A DNA stretch of 64,000 nucleotides from the NCBI GenBank assembly GCA_963736325.1, contig CAVTOG010000010.1:806001-870000 (forward strand), read 5' to 3'. Source of the DNA: Actinoallomurus sp963736325 (lineage in GTDB: Bacteria > Actinomycetota > Actinomycetes > Streptosporangiales > Streptosporangiaceae). Shown in pieces: positions 42,901 through 50,392 of the stretch. Positions within the stretch are counted from its first letter, which is position 1, and each line of letters opens with the position of its first letter. The position numbers and the translations under genes were made by a program. The notes under the pieces were generated by a model. That model saw only the letters and a list, made by a program, of their open reading frames with translations. It searched no databases and had not been told where the DNA came from.

Positions 42901-43113
42901 CGCAAGACCTCCGGCCTGGAGATCACCGACCGGATCGAGCTGTGGTGGCGCACCACGGACACGGACCTGGACGAGGCCCTGCAGGAACACGGCGGAGAGG
43001 TAGCGTCGGAAGTCCTCGCCGACAAGTGGCATGACGAGGAGCCTGAAGCCGACCTGTCGGCGTACCGAGACGAGGAACTACGCCTGACCTTCTGGCTCCG
43101 CCGCACCGTCTGA
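39940..43113 (+). CDS. ileS: Isoleucyl-tRNA synthetase, type 2
   Basis: This 1057-residue class I synthetase charges tRNA-Ile. The HIGH equivalent is in PPTANGMPGVHHVEAR (residues 58-73) and KMSK is at 605-608 (DGRKMSKHLGN). The editing domain (VWTTTPWTLVSNTAVAVNPD) and a long anticodon-binding C-terminus follow. The NGMPGVHH form and the length mark the eukaryote-like type 2 enzyme, generally less sensitive to mupirocin. The ATG follows GGAGGAGC, the sequence covered by the T-box sequestrator. Confidence 0.97.
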   Translation: MADEPQPYPKRLRSLPSQVDLPALEREVMVRWREGKIFERSLEQTEAGPPWVFYEGPPTANGMPGVHHVEARVFKDLFPRFKTMKGHSVRRKAGWDCHGLPVEVAVEKELGLSGKRDIEAYGVAEFNARCRESVLRHVDAFEDMTERMGYWVDMAQAYRTMNPDYVESVWWSLKVVFDKGLLVRDHRISPYCPRCGTPLSDHELGQPGGYETVVDPSVTVRFPIAGGPLEGADLLVWTTTPWTLVSNTAVAVNPDVTYVVAARSGEPGQVVVAEPLYARVLGEGWHIVSRVTGSELVGTSYRRPFELVEIPDAHRVLAADFVTTEDGTGLVHLAPAFGADDFAACRANSLPVVNPVNPDGRFDTALPLVGGTFFKQADPRLVEDLKDRGLLFRSEAYEHSYPHCWRCHTPLLYYALPAWYIRTTTIKDRLIAENRRTNWFPETIKEGRFGEWLRGNVDWSLSRSRYWGTPLPLWLCEDDHVTCVGSLKELGSLAGRDLDALDPHRPYVDDVTFACPECGKTATRVPDVIDAWYDSGSMPFAQWGAPHRNASTFEASYPAQYICEAIDQTRGWFYSLMAIGTLVFDRSSYENVVCLGHILAEDGRKMSKHLGNVLEPIPLMDKHGADALRWFMAAAGQPWASRRVGDVALEEIVRKVLLTYWNTVSFFVLYAGASGWSPGAAVPASRPLLDRWVLAELHRTVREVDDALEGFDTAAAGRRLAEFIDDLSNWYVRRSRRRFWEGPEADAPGANASAFATLHECLDTLTRLMAPIAPFLTDYVWDVLRTDGAPDSVHLASWPEVDETLLDPALTSHMSLVRRLVELGRAARASSGVRTRQPLGRALVGATGWASLPEELRSQIADELNVQGFDTLASVGGDLVEYIVKPNFRELGKRFGKQTPKVAQAVTSATPAELAHALRDTGTATLEAPEVGKIDLTPDDVIITERPRSGWAVESDAGETVGLDLTVTPELRRAGLAREVIRLVQEARKTSGLEITDRIELWWRTTDTDLDEALQEHGGEVASEVLADKWHDEEPEADLSAYRDEELRLTFWLRRTV

Positions 43114-43294
43114 GCGGCACCGTCTGAGCCCGGGCCGGAGTTTCGGCCCGGGTTCAGACGTGTGAGGCGGCGGGCTGGTGGGGGCGCCGCTGAAGCCGGG
43201 CGGGGTGGCGTGGGGGCGTCGCACGCCGTCCCGTTCGCGCTCGGGGCGAGAGGTCTCGCCTTCGCAGGACGGTTGGCCACGGTCGGGCTTCGTG

Positions 43295-43966
43295 GTGAAT
43301 GATGCCGGTGTGGACCTTCCAGAGAAGCCGGCGGGGTCTGATCCGTCGCGTATGCGGGCCTCCGACGCCGACCGTGACCGGGTCGCCGACCAGATCCGTG
43401 AGGCTCTGGCGGAGGGACGGCTCACGCCGGAGGAGCATGCTGAGCGGCTGGAAGCGCTCTACCAGGCACGGACGTACTCCGAACTAGCCTCCATCGTGGA
43501 GGACCTTCCGGTCGCCGAGGACGTGAGACCGCGAGTCTCACCGCCTGCGCCCCGGAGCGACCTGCCCGCGCCGGCGGCCGGTTCGCCGAACATCACGGCC
43601 GTGCTGAGCGGCGCCGAACGCAAGGGCCGGTGGCTGGTCGAGCCGCAGACGAACGTGGTCGCGATAATGGCCGGAATCGATCTCGACCTCTGCGAAGCCG
43701 TCCTCTCGCAACGCGAGGTCACGATGAACGTCGTCGCCGTCATGGCCGGCGTGAGCGTGGTCGTCCCGCCCGGCGTCAGAGTCCTGAACTCGGTGAGCGC
43801 CGTCCTCGGCAATGCCTCGGCGCCGGACGACCAGACGGTCGGCCCGGACGCCCCGGTCCTGAGGCTCACAGGCGTCGCCCTGTTCGGCGACGTCACCGTA
43901 AAGCGCCGGGACAAGCCCAAGAAGAAGAACCGCCACCAACGCCGCGAGCGCCACCAAGGCCACTGA
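43295..43966 (+). CDS. DUF1707/LiaF-like protein
   Basis: The N-terminus carries a DUF1707 domain: MRASDADRDRVADQIREALA, EGRLTPEEHAERLEALYQAR and TYSELASIVEDLP. After a proline-rich linker, residues ~100-200 resemble the cell-wall-active-antibiotics response domain of LiaF (VVAIMAGIDLDLCEAVLSQR; VVAVMAGVSVVVPPGVRV). No membrane segment is present. Such proteins may sense envelope stress; the role is inferred. The start is uncertain (GTG at 43295, or ATG at 43352). The tail is very basic. Confidence 0.75.
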   Translation: MNDAGVDLPEKPAGSDPSRMRASDADRDRVADQIREALAEGRLTPEEHAERLEALYQARTYSELASIVEDLPVAEDVRPRVSPPAPRSDLPAPAAGSPNITAVLSGAERKGRWLVEPQTNVVAIMAGIDLDLCEAVLSQREVTMNVVAVMAGVSVVVPPGVRVLNSVSAVLGNASAPDDQTVGPDAPVLRLTGVALFGDVTVKRRDKPKKKNRHQRRERHQGH

Positions 43967-44376
43967 CGCCAACAGGTCACCGGCAAAGCCCCCGACTCAC
44001 CGACGCCGCCTCTGACCCGCGCACACAGCGGACGCGGACACCGCCGAATCCTGGGACGCGCACAATCCTCGATCCCCGGCGCCCGCTTCACCTCGAACCC
44101 TGCCGGAACTGCTGACGCGGACAAGCCTCCAGCTCCGGCAACTACCGCACGGCCTGGTTTTGGCCGGTGACCGACGACAACGCGGTCAGCCGCCCTCTGG
44201 GCGCCGCGCAGCAGGCTGAAGATCCACTCGGAGATTCTCTGACGTCGGCCGGGCGCGGAGTGAGCGGTGGCACGGGTCTGCTCGGCGAGTGAGAACCCGA
44301 GGGGCTGCGGAGGGACGTTCGTTGGGCGGTTCGGGGTTGCCTAGCCCGTTCGCGTTGTGGGGCTGCGGGAATGACG
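43967..44376. other. 410-bp intergenic stretch, no gene seen
   Basis: This stretch between two convergent genes has no reading frame with family resemblance or a ribosome site on either strand. It ends in the hairpin at 44377-44410. Confidence 0.5.
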
Positions 44377-44410
44377 AAGGGCCCGGCCGAAGTAGACGAC
44401 TGGGCCCTTT
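44377..44410. terminator. Bidirectional terminator
   Basis: AAGGGCCC (44377-44384) pairs with GGGCCCTT (44402-44409) around a 17-nt loop, with T at 44410 continuing the T-run. It lies 13 nt beyond the stop of the minus-strand membrane protein gene and serves the plus-strand side as well. Confidence 0.6.
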
Positions 44411-44422
44411 GTCGGAGGTGGT

Positions 44423-45913
44423 TTAGAAGTCGTCCACGTAGTCCTTGTCGGGCTGGCAGACGAGGCAGGGGGTACAGCCGCGGTCCTTTGCCTCTTCCGG
44501 GGTGACCGTTTCCAGGTCGTCGGCGTCTTCGGCGATGTCCTCGATGAGGGCGCAGTCGGTGCGGTGGTAGCGCTTGGTGCCGCTCAGGATGCGGACGATC
44601 GACAGGGAGTCCGGGGCATCGGTTTCCTCGTCGGCCGTCTCGGCGTCTTCGGCGCTCTCGGCTGCTTCCGTGCTGTCGGACGTGTCCGTGGCGGTCGCGG
44701 TGTCCTCGGCGGGCTCGGGTTCGGCCTCGGAGGTGCTGTCGGTCGCCTCGGGCTCCGAGGTGTCCTCGGACGGCTCTTCCGCGTCCTGCTCGTCCGCCGC
44801 CGACTCGTGAGTGGCCTCGGGCTCCGCCGCCTCGTCGGGCGCGGGCACCGGCTCATACTCGTCCGTGTCGGCCTCGGGAGCGGTGTCCGACTCCGTGGGC
44901 TCGTCGAGGTCCGTGGGGGCCTCGGGCTCCTCGTCGGTCGCGGGCTCCGGGGACGTGAAGTGCTCGTCGTGGGACGGTTCCGGCTCTACGTCCTCAGGCT
45001 GCTCGTCGTCCCGTCCGGCGTTCAGCGGCTCGAACAGGGACCTGCTGCGCGTGGCGGGCTCTTCCTCGACCGGTTCGGCGGTCTCGGTGTGCTCGGCCAG
45101 GTCGGCGTGGTCCGTGTAGTCCGCGTAGCCCGTGCGATCGGTGGAGTCATCGCGGTTCACCGTCTCGTCGGTGAAGTCATCGCGGTCCACCGTCGTGTGA
45201 TCGGTGAAGTCGTCGCGGTCCACCGGGGAGTCGGTGAAGTCGTCGTGGGCCACCGAATGGTCGGTGGCGGGCTCCGGCTCGGCCGTGGCCAGTTGCTCGG
45301 TGACCGGCTCGCCGGCGGCGACGGGCAGGTCGGTGCGCGTGATCTGCGCGGGGTCGGTCTCGGCGGGGCGCTCGGCCGTCTCTGTGTCGGTGAGGGCGGC
45401 TCGTGCGGCGAGGGCCGTGTCGGGCAGGCACGCCGTGCAGGCCGTGAAGCCCTCCTCGCGTGCCTCCACGAAGGTCAGTTCTTCCTTGTCGCGGCCCGCG
45501 AGCTGGCGACAGGTGTCCAGGTGGTAGCGCTTTCGCCCCGGGACGACGTAGACGGTCGTCTCAGCGGGGACGTCGGTCGCGGACGCGGACGCCACCGGGA
45601 TGATCGGCGTCTCGTCACCCGCCCCGACCCGTGCCTTGGTCTTCGTCGGTCGAGCGGCCTTGCCGGCCTTGACGGCCGAGGTCGACGCCTTCTTTGAGGA
45701 CGTCTGCGAGGCCGCGGACCCGAAGAGCTCCTTGCGTCGGAGGAACACCCCGATGGCGAGGAACAGAGCGGAGACGATGCTGACCCCGATGGAGACATAG
45801 ATCAGCTTCAGGCCGTCCAGCCCTGCAATCTCGTGTCCGGTGTTGCCCGTAACGATGCCCGTGACAAGAAGGGCGATCGCCAGGACGACGAGGACACCAC
45901 TCAGGATGATCAC
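44423..45913 (-). CDS. Membrane protein with two Ada-like zinc motifs and an acidic repeat linker
   Basis: The 496-residue protein starts with two membrane helices (1-23 and 34-58), so its bulk lies on one side. A first KRYHLDTCRQL (Tyr130, His131, Cys135) with CTACLP (Cys159, Cys162) and a second KRYHRTDCALI (His450, Cys454) with CTPCLVC (Cys480, Cys483) match the spacing of Ada/thermonuclease-associated zinc modules. Between them lie ~280 residues of Asp/Glu/Thr/Ala-rich disorder with repeats of DRDDFTD. Function unknown; divIVA, yggT and sepF are upstream neighbours on the same strand. Confidence 0.75.
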   Translation of the reverse strand: MIILSGVLVVLAIALLVTGIVTGNTGHEIAGLDGLKLIYVSIGVSIVSALFLAIGVFLRRKELFGSAASQTSSKKASTSAVKAGKAARPTKTKARVGAGDETPIIPVASASATDVPAETTVYVVPGRKRYHLDTCRQLAGRDKEELTFVEAREEGFTACTACLPDTALAARAALTDTETAERPAETDPAQITRTDLPVAAGEPVTEQLATAEPEPATDHSVAHDDFTDSPVDRDDFTDHTTVDRDDFTDETVNRDDSTDRTGYADYTDHADLAEHTETAEPVEEEPATRSRSLFEPLNAGRDDEQPEDVEPEPSHDEHFTSPEPATDEEPEAPTDLDEPTESDTAPEADTDEYEPVPAPDEAAEPEATHESAADEQDAEEPSEDTSEPEATDSTSEAEPEPAEDTATATDTSDSTEAAESAEDAETADEETDAPDSLSIVRILSGTKRYHRTDCALIEDIAEDADDLETVTPEEAKDRGCTPCLVCQPDKDYVDDF

Positions 45914-46006
45914 GCAGGTCTCCCTTTACCAGCCGTCGTCGAACCGGAGATGCGCAGACACGCTAGCGCAACTTGGGTCGATTCGGCCGCCTCCAACCGG
46001 CTACCA

Positions 46007-46018
46007 CTTTGTACAAAG
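46007..46018. repeat. 12-bp palindrome CTTTGTACAAAG
   Basis: A perfect palindrome lies in the 133-nt gap between the divIVA stop and the start of the zinc-motif membrane protein. It could be an operator for that gene, about 94 nt upstream of its start. No second copy was noticed. Confidence 0.35.
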
Positions 46019-46046
46019 CAGGAACGATCGTCCCTGAAATCGCCCG

Positions 46047-46970
46047 TCAGCGGCGGTCGTGGGGCGGGTTGTCGGCGGTGTGAAAACCTCCTGTGGCCGA
46101 GTGCTGCGCGTGCTGCACAGGCTCGACGGGCTGCTGCTGGGGGAAGGGGTTCTGACCGGTGTTGCCCGGGCCGACGGCAGGCTGGCCGTTGCGGACCTCG
46201 TTGTGCTGCTGCACCGAGGGCTGCGACGGCTGCGGGCCGGTGTTGCTCGGGCTGTTGCCGAAGGGGCCTCCGTGGCTGCCGGCCTCCAGCTCGCGGAGCT
46301 GGCCTTCCAGGTACGCCTTGAGGCGGCTGCGGTATTCGCGCTCGAAGGCGTTGAGGTCGTCGACCATGCGCTCAAGCTCTTCGCGCTGCTGGACGAGGGA
46401 ACCCATCGCCTGGCGGTGACGCTCCTGCGCGTCGCGCTCGAGGGACTCGGCGCGGGCGCGGGCCTCGGTGACGATCTGCTCGGACTGGCGGCGGGCCTTT
46501 CCGAGGATGTCCTCGGCCTCGCGGCGCGCGCGGCCGAGCGTCTCGTCGGCCTCGCGGCGTGCGTCGGCGATCGCCTGGTCGGCGGTCTGCTGCGCGAGGG
46601 CGAGCACGCGCGCGGCCGTGTCCATGTTGTCTTCACCCGGGCTGCTCATCATGGGCGGCGGCGGGGACGGCTGCAGGCCGAGGCCGCCGAGCATCGGCTC
46701 GGGCTCCGGCTTGGGCTCCATGGGCTTGGGCGGCTCGGGCATGTGGGTCATCTCGGGCTTGGGCTCGACGATGGGAGCGGCCATCGCCGGGACCTTGCCA
46801 CGCAGGCACTCTGCCAGCTTCGCGCGGAGCTCTTCGTTCTCCTGGATGAGTCGGTCCAGCTCCGCCTCGACCTCGTCGAGGAAGGCATCGACCTCCTCTT
46901 CGTCGTAGCCCGGCCGGAGCCGGGTGGTACTGAACTGCTTGTTCCGCACATCCGCGGGTGTCAGCGGCAT
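46047..46970 (-). CDS. divIVA: DivIVA/Wag31 polar growth protein
   Basis: The 307-residue protein has the conserved N-terminal membrane-binding domain (LTPADVRNKQFSTTRLRPGY, DEEEVDAFLDEVEAELDRLI), a Pro/Met-rich linker (70-112), a long coiled coil (~113-230; ARREADETLGRARREAEDIL) and a Gln/Pro/Asn-rich tail. DivIVA marks negatively curved membrane and directs tip growth and septation in actinomycetes. AGGAG precedes the ATG. Confidence 0.95.
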   Translation of the reverse strand: MPLTPADVRNKQFSTTRLRPGYDEEEVDAFLDEVEAELDRLIQENEELRAKLAECLRGKVPAMAAPIVEPKPEMTHMPEPPKPMEPKPEPEPMLGGLGLQPSPPPPMMSSPGEDNMDTAARVLALAQQTADQAIADARREADETLGRARREAEDILGKARRQSEQIVTEARARAESLERDAQERHRQAMGSLVQQREELERMVDDLNAFEREYRSRLKAYLEGQLRELEAGSHGGPFGNSPSNTGPQPSQPSVQQHNEVRNGQPAVGPGNTGQNPFPQQQPVEPVQHAQHSATGGFHTADNPPHDRR

Positions 46971-47020
46971 CTGGTCTCCTTGGCGCGCTTGGAGTATGTC
47001 CCCGAACGGACGGTACCCGA

Positions 47021-47308
47021 TCAGAGCGGCTGGACGATGATGATCAAAACCCAGACCACAAGGAAGAGCACTGTGAAGCTCAGGTCGAACGCCACGTTAC
47101 CCAGCCGTACCGATGGGATGAAACGGCGCAGAAGCTTGAGAGGTGGATCGGTGACCGTGTATGTGGTCTCCGCAAGCACCAGCACCACCCCTGTGGGCCT
47201 CCATGACCGGGCGAACGCCTGCAGTGTCTCGAGTACCAACCTGCCGATGAGGAAGAGCAGGAAGAGGTAGAGCGGGACGCTCAGGTAGTTTCCAACGTTC
47301 ACGAACAC
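47021..47308 (-). CDS. YggT-family membrane protein
   Basis: The 95-residue protein has two hydrophobic segments (LSVPLYLFLLFLIGRLVLET; FDLSFTVLFLVVWVLIIIVQ) around the conserved YTVTDPPLKLLRRFIPSVRL. YggT proteins sit beside sepF and divIVA in Gram-positive division clusters; the biochemical role is unclear. Confidence 0.9.
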   Translation of the reverse strand: MFVNVGNYLSVPLYLFLLFLIGRLVLETLQAFARSWRPTGVVLVLAETTYTVTDPPLKLLRRFIPSVRLGNVAFDLSFTVLFLVVWVLIIIVQPL

Positions 47309-47323
47309 TCTCGCATGTGACTG

Positions 47324-47842
47324 TCAGCTCTGATTGAAGAACCCTCGTTCTGCCATACGGGCCTTGTCTTCGGCGGTCACCTCGACATTGGCGGGGGACA
47401 ACAGGAACACCTTGTTCGTAACACGCTCGATGCTTCCGTGCAGGCCGAATATGAGACCAGCTGCGAAGTCGACGAGACGCTTGGCGTCACTGTCGACCAT
47501 CTCGGTGAGATTCATGATCACCGGGGTCCCCTCACGGAAGTGCTCTCCGATCGTGCGGGCCTCGTTGTAGGTCCTGGGGTGAAGCGTAGTGATACGAGCA
47601 AGATCCGACACCGCCGATTCGGCAATAGACGTCCGCCGCTCCAACGTGAACGGCTTGTGCTCGTCGGCCGCCGGCTCCTGCGCGCCAGTGGGCTGGCCGG
47701 CCGAGTCGTCCTCGGATCGCTCACCCCGCCGACGCTCCGCGGAGTCATCGTCGTAGATGTCATACTCGTCGTAGTCGTCATCGTAGCGATCGTCCTCCAC
47801 GAGGCCGAGGTAGACCGCCATCTTGCGCATCGCGCTGGCCAT
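47324..47842 (-). CDS. sepF: Cell division protein SepF
   Basis: The 172-residue protein has an N-terminal amphipathic helix (ASAMRKMAVYLGLVED) for membrane attachment, an acidic linker and the SepF fold: ITTLHPRTYNEARTIGEHFR, TPVIMNLTEMVDSDAKRLVD, FAAGLIFGLHGSIERV and FLLSPANVEV. SepF anchors FtsZ to the membrane; actinobacteria lack FtsA, so it is the main anchor. It lies 99 nt after yggS. Confidence 0.96.
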   Translation of the reverse strand: MASAMRKMAVYLGLVEDDRYDDDYDEYDIYDDDSAERRRGERSEDDSAGQPTGAQEPAADEHKPFTLERRTSIAESAVSDLARITTLHPRTYNEARTIGEHFREGTPVIMNLTEMVDSDAKRLVDFAAGLIFGLHGSIERVTNKVFLLSPANVEVTAEDKARMAERGFFNQS

Positions 47843-47941
47843 ACGCCCCCTCCGTCGTCCGCCGACAGGAGATTCCTGCGGAAGCTTTCGCTCGCCGATC
47901 GTTACGTTGCGACGTGGACGCCAAGGTCCACTGTGGGGACA

Positions 47942-48637
47942 TTACCTGACGATTGCCCGTCGTCCTCCGAGCAACGCCGTACCGACTCTTACGTGTGTCG
48001 CGCCACACGCGATTGCCGGTTCCATATCTCCACTCATGCCCGCCGAGACCATTTTGGCGGCGGGATGATCATTACGAAGAGAGGTCGCGATTTCCGCGAG
48101 CCGTTCGAACGCCGGTGCCGGATCGGCGCCGAGTGGCGCCACCGCCATAACGCCACCGAGCCTCAGTCCGGGCGCCCCGGCGATCGCGTTCGCGATCACC
48201 GGAACCCCTGACGGCCGGACACCGCCACGCGCCTCGTCCTCGTCGAGCGCCACCTGTACGAGACACAGGGGCGACCGCCCGGAGCGTACGGCCTCCTTGG
48301 AGAGGGCGTTCACCAGGCGCTGGCGGTCGACCGAGTGCACGACGTCGGCGTAGGAGAGCACCGACCGGACCTTGTTGGTCTGCAGCTGGCCCACGAAGTG
48401 CCAGGTCAGCCCGCGCCCCTGACATTCGGCGGCCTTGGCGGACGCCTCCTGGTCACGGTTTTCGGCGACCTCGCGGACGCCGAGCTCCGCGAGGAGCCGT
48501 ACGTCGGACGCGGGGAAGGTCTTCGTCACCGCCACCAGCGTGACCTCGTCCTCCGAACGGTCCGCGTCGGCGCACGCCTTGGCGATGCGTTCGCGCACGG
48601 CCGTGAGGTTCTCGGCCAGGTCTTCGCTGCGGCCCAT
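47942..48637 (-). CDS. YggS-type PLP homeostasis protein
   Basis: The 231-residue single-barrel PLP protein has the cofactor lysine in VTLVAVTKTFPASDV, then GVREVAENRDQEASAKAAE, WHFVGQLQTNKVRSVL and the C-terminal MSAGMSGDMEPAIACGATHV with VRVGTALLGGR. YggS/PLPBP proteins buffer PLP and affect amino-acid pools without clear catalysis. Position between ftsZ and sepF is conserved. A pgeF gene, usual between it and ftsZ, is missing here. Confidence 0.93.
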   Translation of the reverse strand: MGRSEDLAENLTAVRERIAKACADADRSEDEVTLVAVTKTFPASDVRLLAELGVREVAENRDQEASAKAAECQGRGLTWHFVGQLQTNKVRSVLSYADVVHSVDRQRLVNALSKEAVRSGRSPLCLVQVALDEDEARGGVRPSGVPVIANAIAGAPGLRLGGVMAVAPLGADPAPAFERLAEIATSLRNDHPAAKMVSAGMSGDMEPAIACGATHVRVGTALLGGRRAIVR

Positions 48638-48714
48638 CTCACTTCACTCCCCGCGAAAAGGCCCTGTCCACGGCGAAAGCCGGCCCGGTCGCCCGGCCCG
48701 GCGGATCGTCGTCA

Positions 48715-50094
48715 CTACTTGAGGAAATCCGGCACGTCGAGGTCGTCGTCCTCGTCGAAGACGACGGGACGGCGGCGGGCCGGGTCGGTGTTCAGGCGCG
48801 CCGCGGTCGGCTCGGTTGCCGGCCGCGGCACCTTAGGGCGCGCAGCCGCCTCCTCGGACGCGGGTCGCGGAGGCGATCCGCCCGGGTCGGACGGAGAGTC
48901 GCCCTTGTCGGCTCGCGCCAGGTCAAGCCTGCCCTCCGACTGCTTCGCGTCGTCCGGCTTCCCGTCAGAGCCCTTGCCGTCCGACGGCGAGGGCACCGGC
49001 GTCATCCGTGGCGGCGCCGGCGCCTGTGGTGGCACCGAAGGGCGCGGCATCGCCACCGCCGGCGTCGCGACGGGCGGCGCCGCCACGGCGGGACGGGGAG
49101 ACGGCGCGCGCTTCGTGTCGGCCTGCGGCACCGGCTTGCTGTCGGGGCCGATCTCGTCGAAGCCGGCCGCGATCACCGTCACGCGCACCTCGTCGCCGAG
49201 GGCGTCGTCGATGACCGCGCCGAAGATGATGTTGGCGTCGGGAGCGGCGGCGTTGGACACGAGCTGCGCCGCCTCGTTGATCTCGAACAGGCCGAGATCG
49301 GACCCACCGGAGATCGACAGCAGCACGCCGTGGGCGCCGTCGATGCTGGCCTCCAGCAGCGGGCTGGAGATCGCCATCTCCGCGGCGGCCACCGAGCGGT
49401 CGTCGCCGCGCGCCGAGCCGATGCCCATGAGGGCGGAGCCGGCACCGGACATGACCGACTTGACGTCGGCGAAGTCGAGGTTGATCAGACCCGGAGTGGT
49501 GATCAGGTCCGTGATGCCCTGGACACCGGAGAGGAGCACCTGATCGGCGGCCTTGAAGGCGTCGAGGACACTGACCTGGCGGTCGGAGATCGAGAGCAGC
49601 CGGTCGTTGGGGATCACGATGAGCGTGTCCACCTCGTCGCGCAGCGTCTCTATTCCGGCCTCGGCCTGCATGGCGCGGCGCTTGCCCTCGAAGCTGAAGG
49701 GGCGGGTCACCACGCCGATGGTGAGCGCGCCGAGAGAACGCGCGATGCTGGCCACCACGGGCGCGCCGCCGGTGCCCGTGCCGCCGCCCTCCCCCGCGGT
49801 CACGAAGACCATGTCGGCGCCCTTGAGCACCTCCTCGATCTCCTCGCGGTGGTCCTCGGCGGCCTTGCGGCCCACGTCGGGGTTGGCACCGGCGCCGAGG
49901 CCCCTGGTGAGCTCTCGGCCGACGTCGAGCTTGACGTCCGCGTCACTCATGAGCAGCGCTTGGGCATCGGTGTTGATCGCGATGAACTCGACGCCCTTGA
50001 GGCCCTCTTCGATCATTCGGTTGACGGCGTTTACGCCGCCACCGCCGATGCCGACGACCTTGATGACCGCCAGGTAATTCTGCGGTGCTGCCAC
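48715..50094 (-). CDS. ftsZ: Cell division GTPase FtsZ
   Basis: FtsZ polymerises into the division ring. The 459-residue protein has IGVGGGGVNAVNRM-like IKVVGIGGGGVNAVNRM, the tubulin signature GGGTGTGGAPVVASIAR, IVIPNDRLL and the T7 region GVQGITDLITTPGLINLDFA. A Pro/Ala/Asp-rich linker (~320-445) leads to the C-terminal peptide DDLDVPDFLK, which binds SepF and others. The start is GTG after GGAAGGG. Confidence 0.97.
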   Translation of the reverse strand: MAAPQNYLAVIKVVGIGGGGVNAVNRMIEEGLKGVEFIAINTDAQALLMSDADVKLDVGRELTRGLGAGANPDVGRKAAEDHREEIEEVLKGADMVFVTAGEGGGTGTGGAPVVASIARSLGALTIGVVTRPFSFEGKRRAMQAEAGIETLRDEVDTLIVIPNDRLLSISDRQVSVLDAFKAADQVLLSGVQGITDLITTPGLINLDFADVKSVMSGAGSALMGIGSARGDDRSVAAAEMAISSPLLEASIDGAHGVLLSISGGSDLGLFEINEAAQLVSNAAAPDANIIFGAVIDDALGDEVRVTVIAAGFDEIGPDSKPVPQADTKRAPSPRPAVAAPPVATPAVAMPRPSVPPQAPAPPRMTPVPSPSDGKGSDGKPDDAKQSEGRLDLARADKGDSPSDPGGSPPRPASEEAAARPKVPRPATEPTAARLNTDPARRRPVVFDEDDDLDVPDFLK

Positions 50095-50196
50095 AACGAG
50101 GGGCCCTTCCGCTCGCTCTATCGAACCGACCGGCTGAACGCCGGTTCCGGTGCTTGTTTGTTTGGGTCTTTCAAATTGTGGGTCAGAACCCTCACC

Positions 50197-50224
50197 CTCA
50201 AGTTGAGACTTAGAGTTATGTCAA
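50197..50224 (-). promoter_or_regulatory. ftsZ upstream promoter region with dyad
   Basis: On the minus strand TTGACA (50224-50219) is a consensus -35 about 125 nt before ftsZ. The -10 position is occupied by a dyad, CTCAAgTTGAG (50197-50207), and no good TAnnnT is present at 17-18 nt. The dyad may be a regulator site. This is the only sizeable gap (298 bp) in the dcw cluster. Confidence 0.4.
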
Positions 50225-50392
50225 CCTAAGGCTGATACGGACAGTAGGGGCGCACCACTGCAGGGTCAACTAACCCGGCCCCGAGCTCACCGGCGTGTCG
50301 CGCGACATCCCACTCATCCTGATTTCAGACCGCGTCCACGTGCGGATCCCCCTCACGCGGCACCCAGTGTCCCGCGAGACGGGCGCATCACG

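Noticed and set aside
45129..45260. The repeated GATTCACC/GGTGAAGTC-like units considered as a CRISPR or DNA repeat array
   Set aside because: They are the in-frame coding repeats for DRDDFTD in the acidic linker of the membrane protein, without spacers.
46002..46020. ACCACTTTGTACAA resembles the Gateway attB2 cloning site
   Set aside because: The match stops after 14 bases and the flanks are ordinary genomic sequence; a chance dyad is a better explanation than vector contamination.
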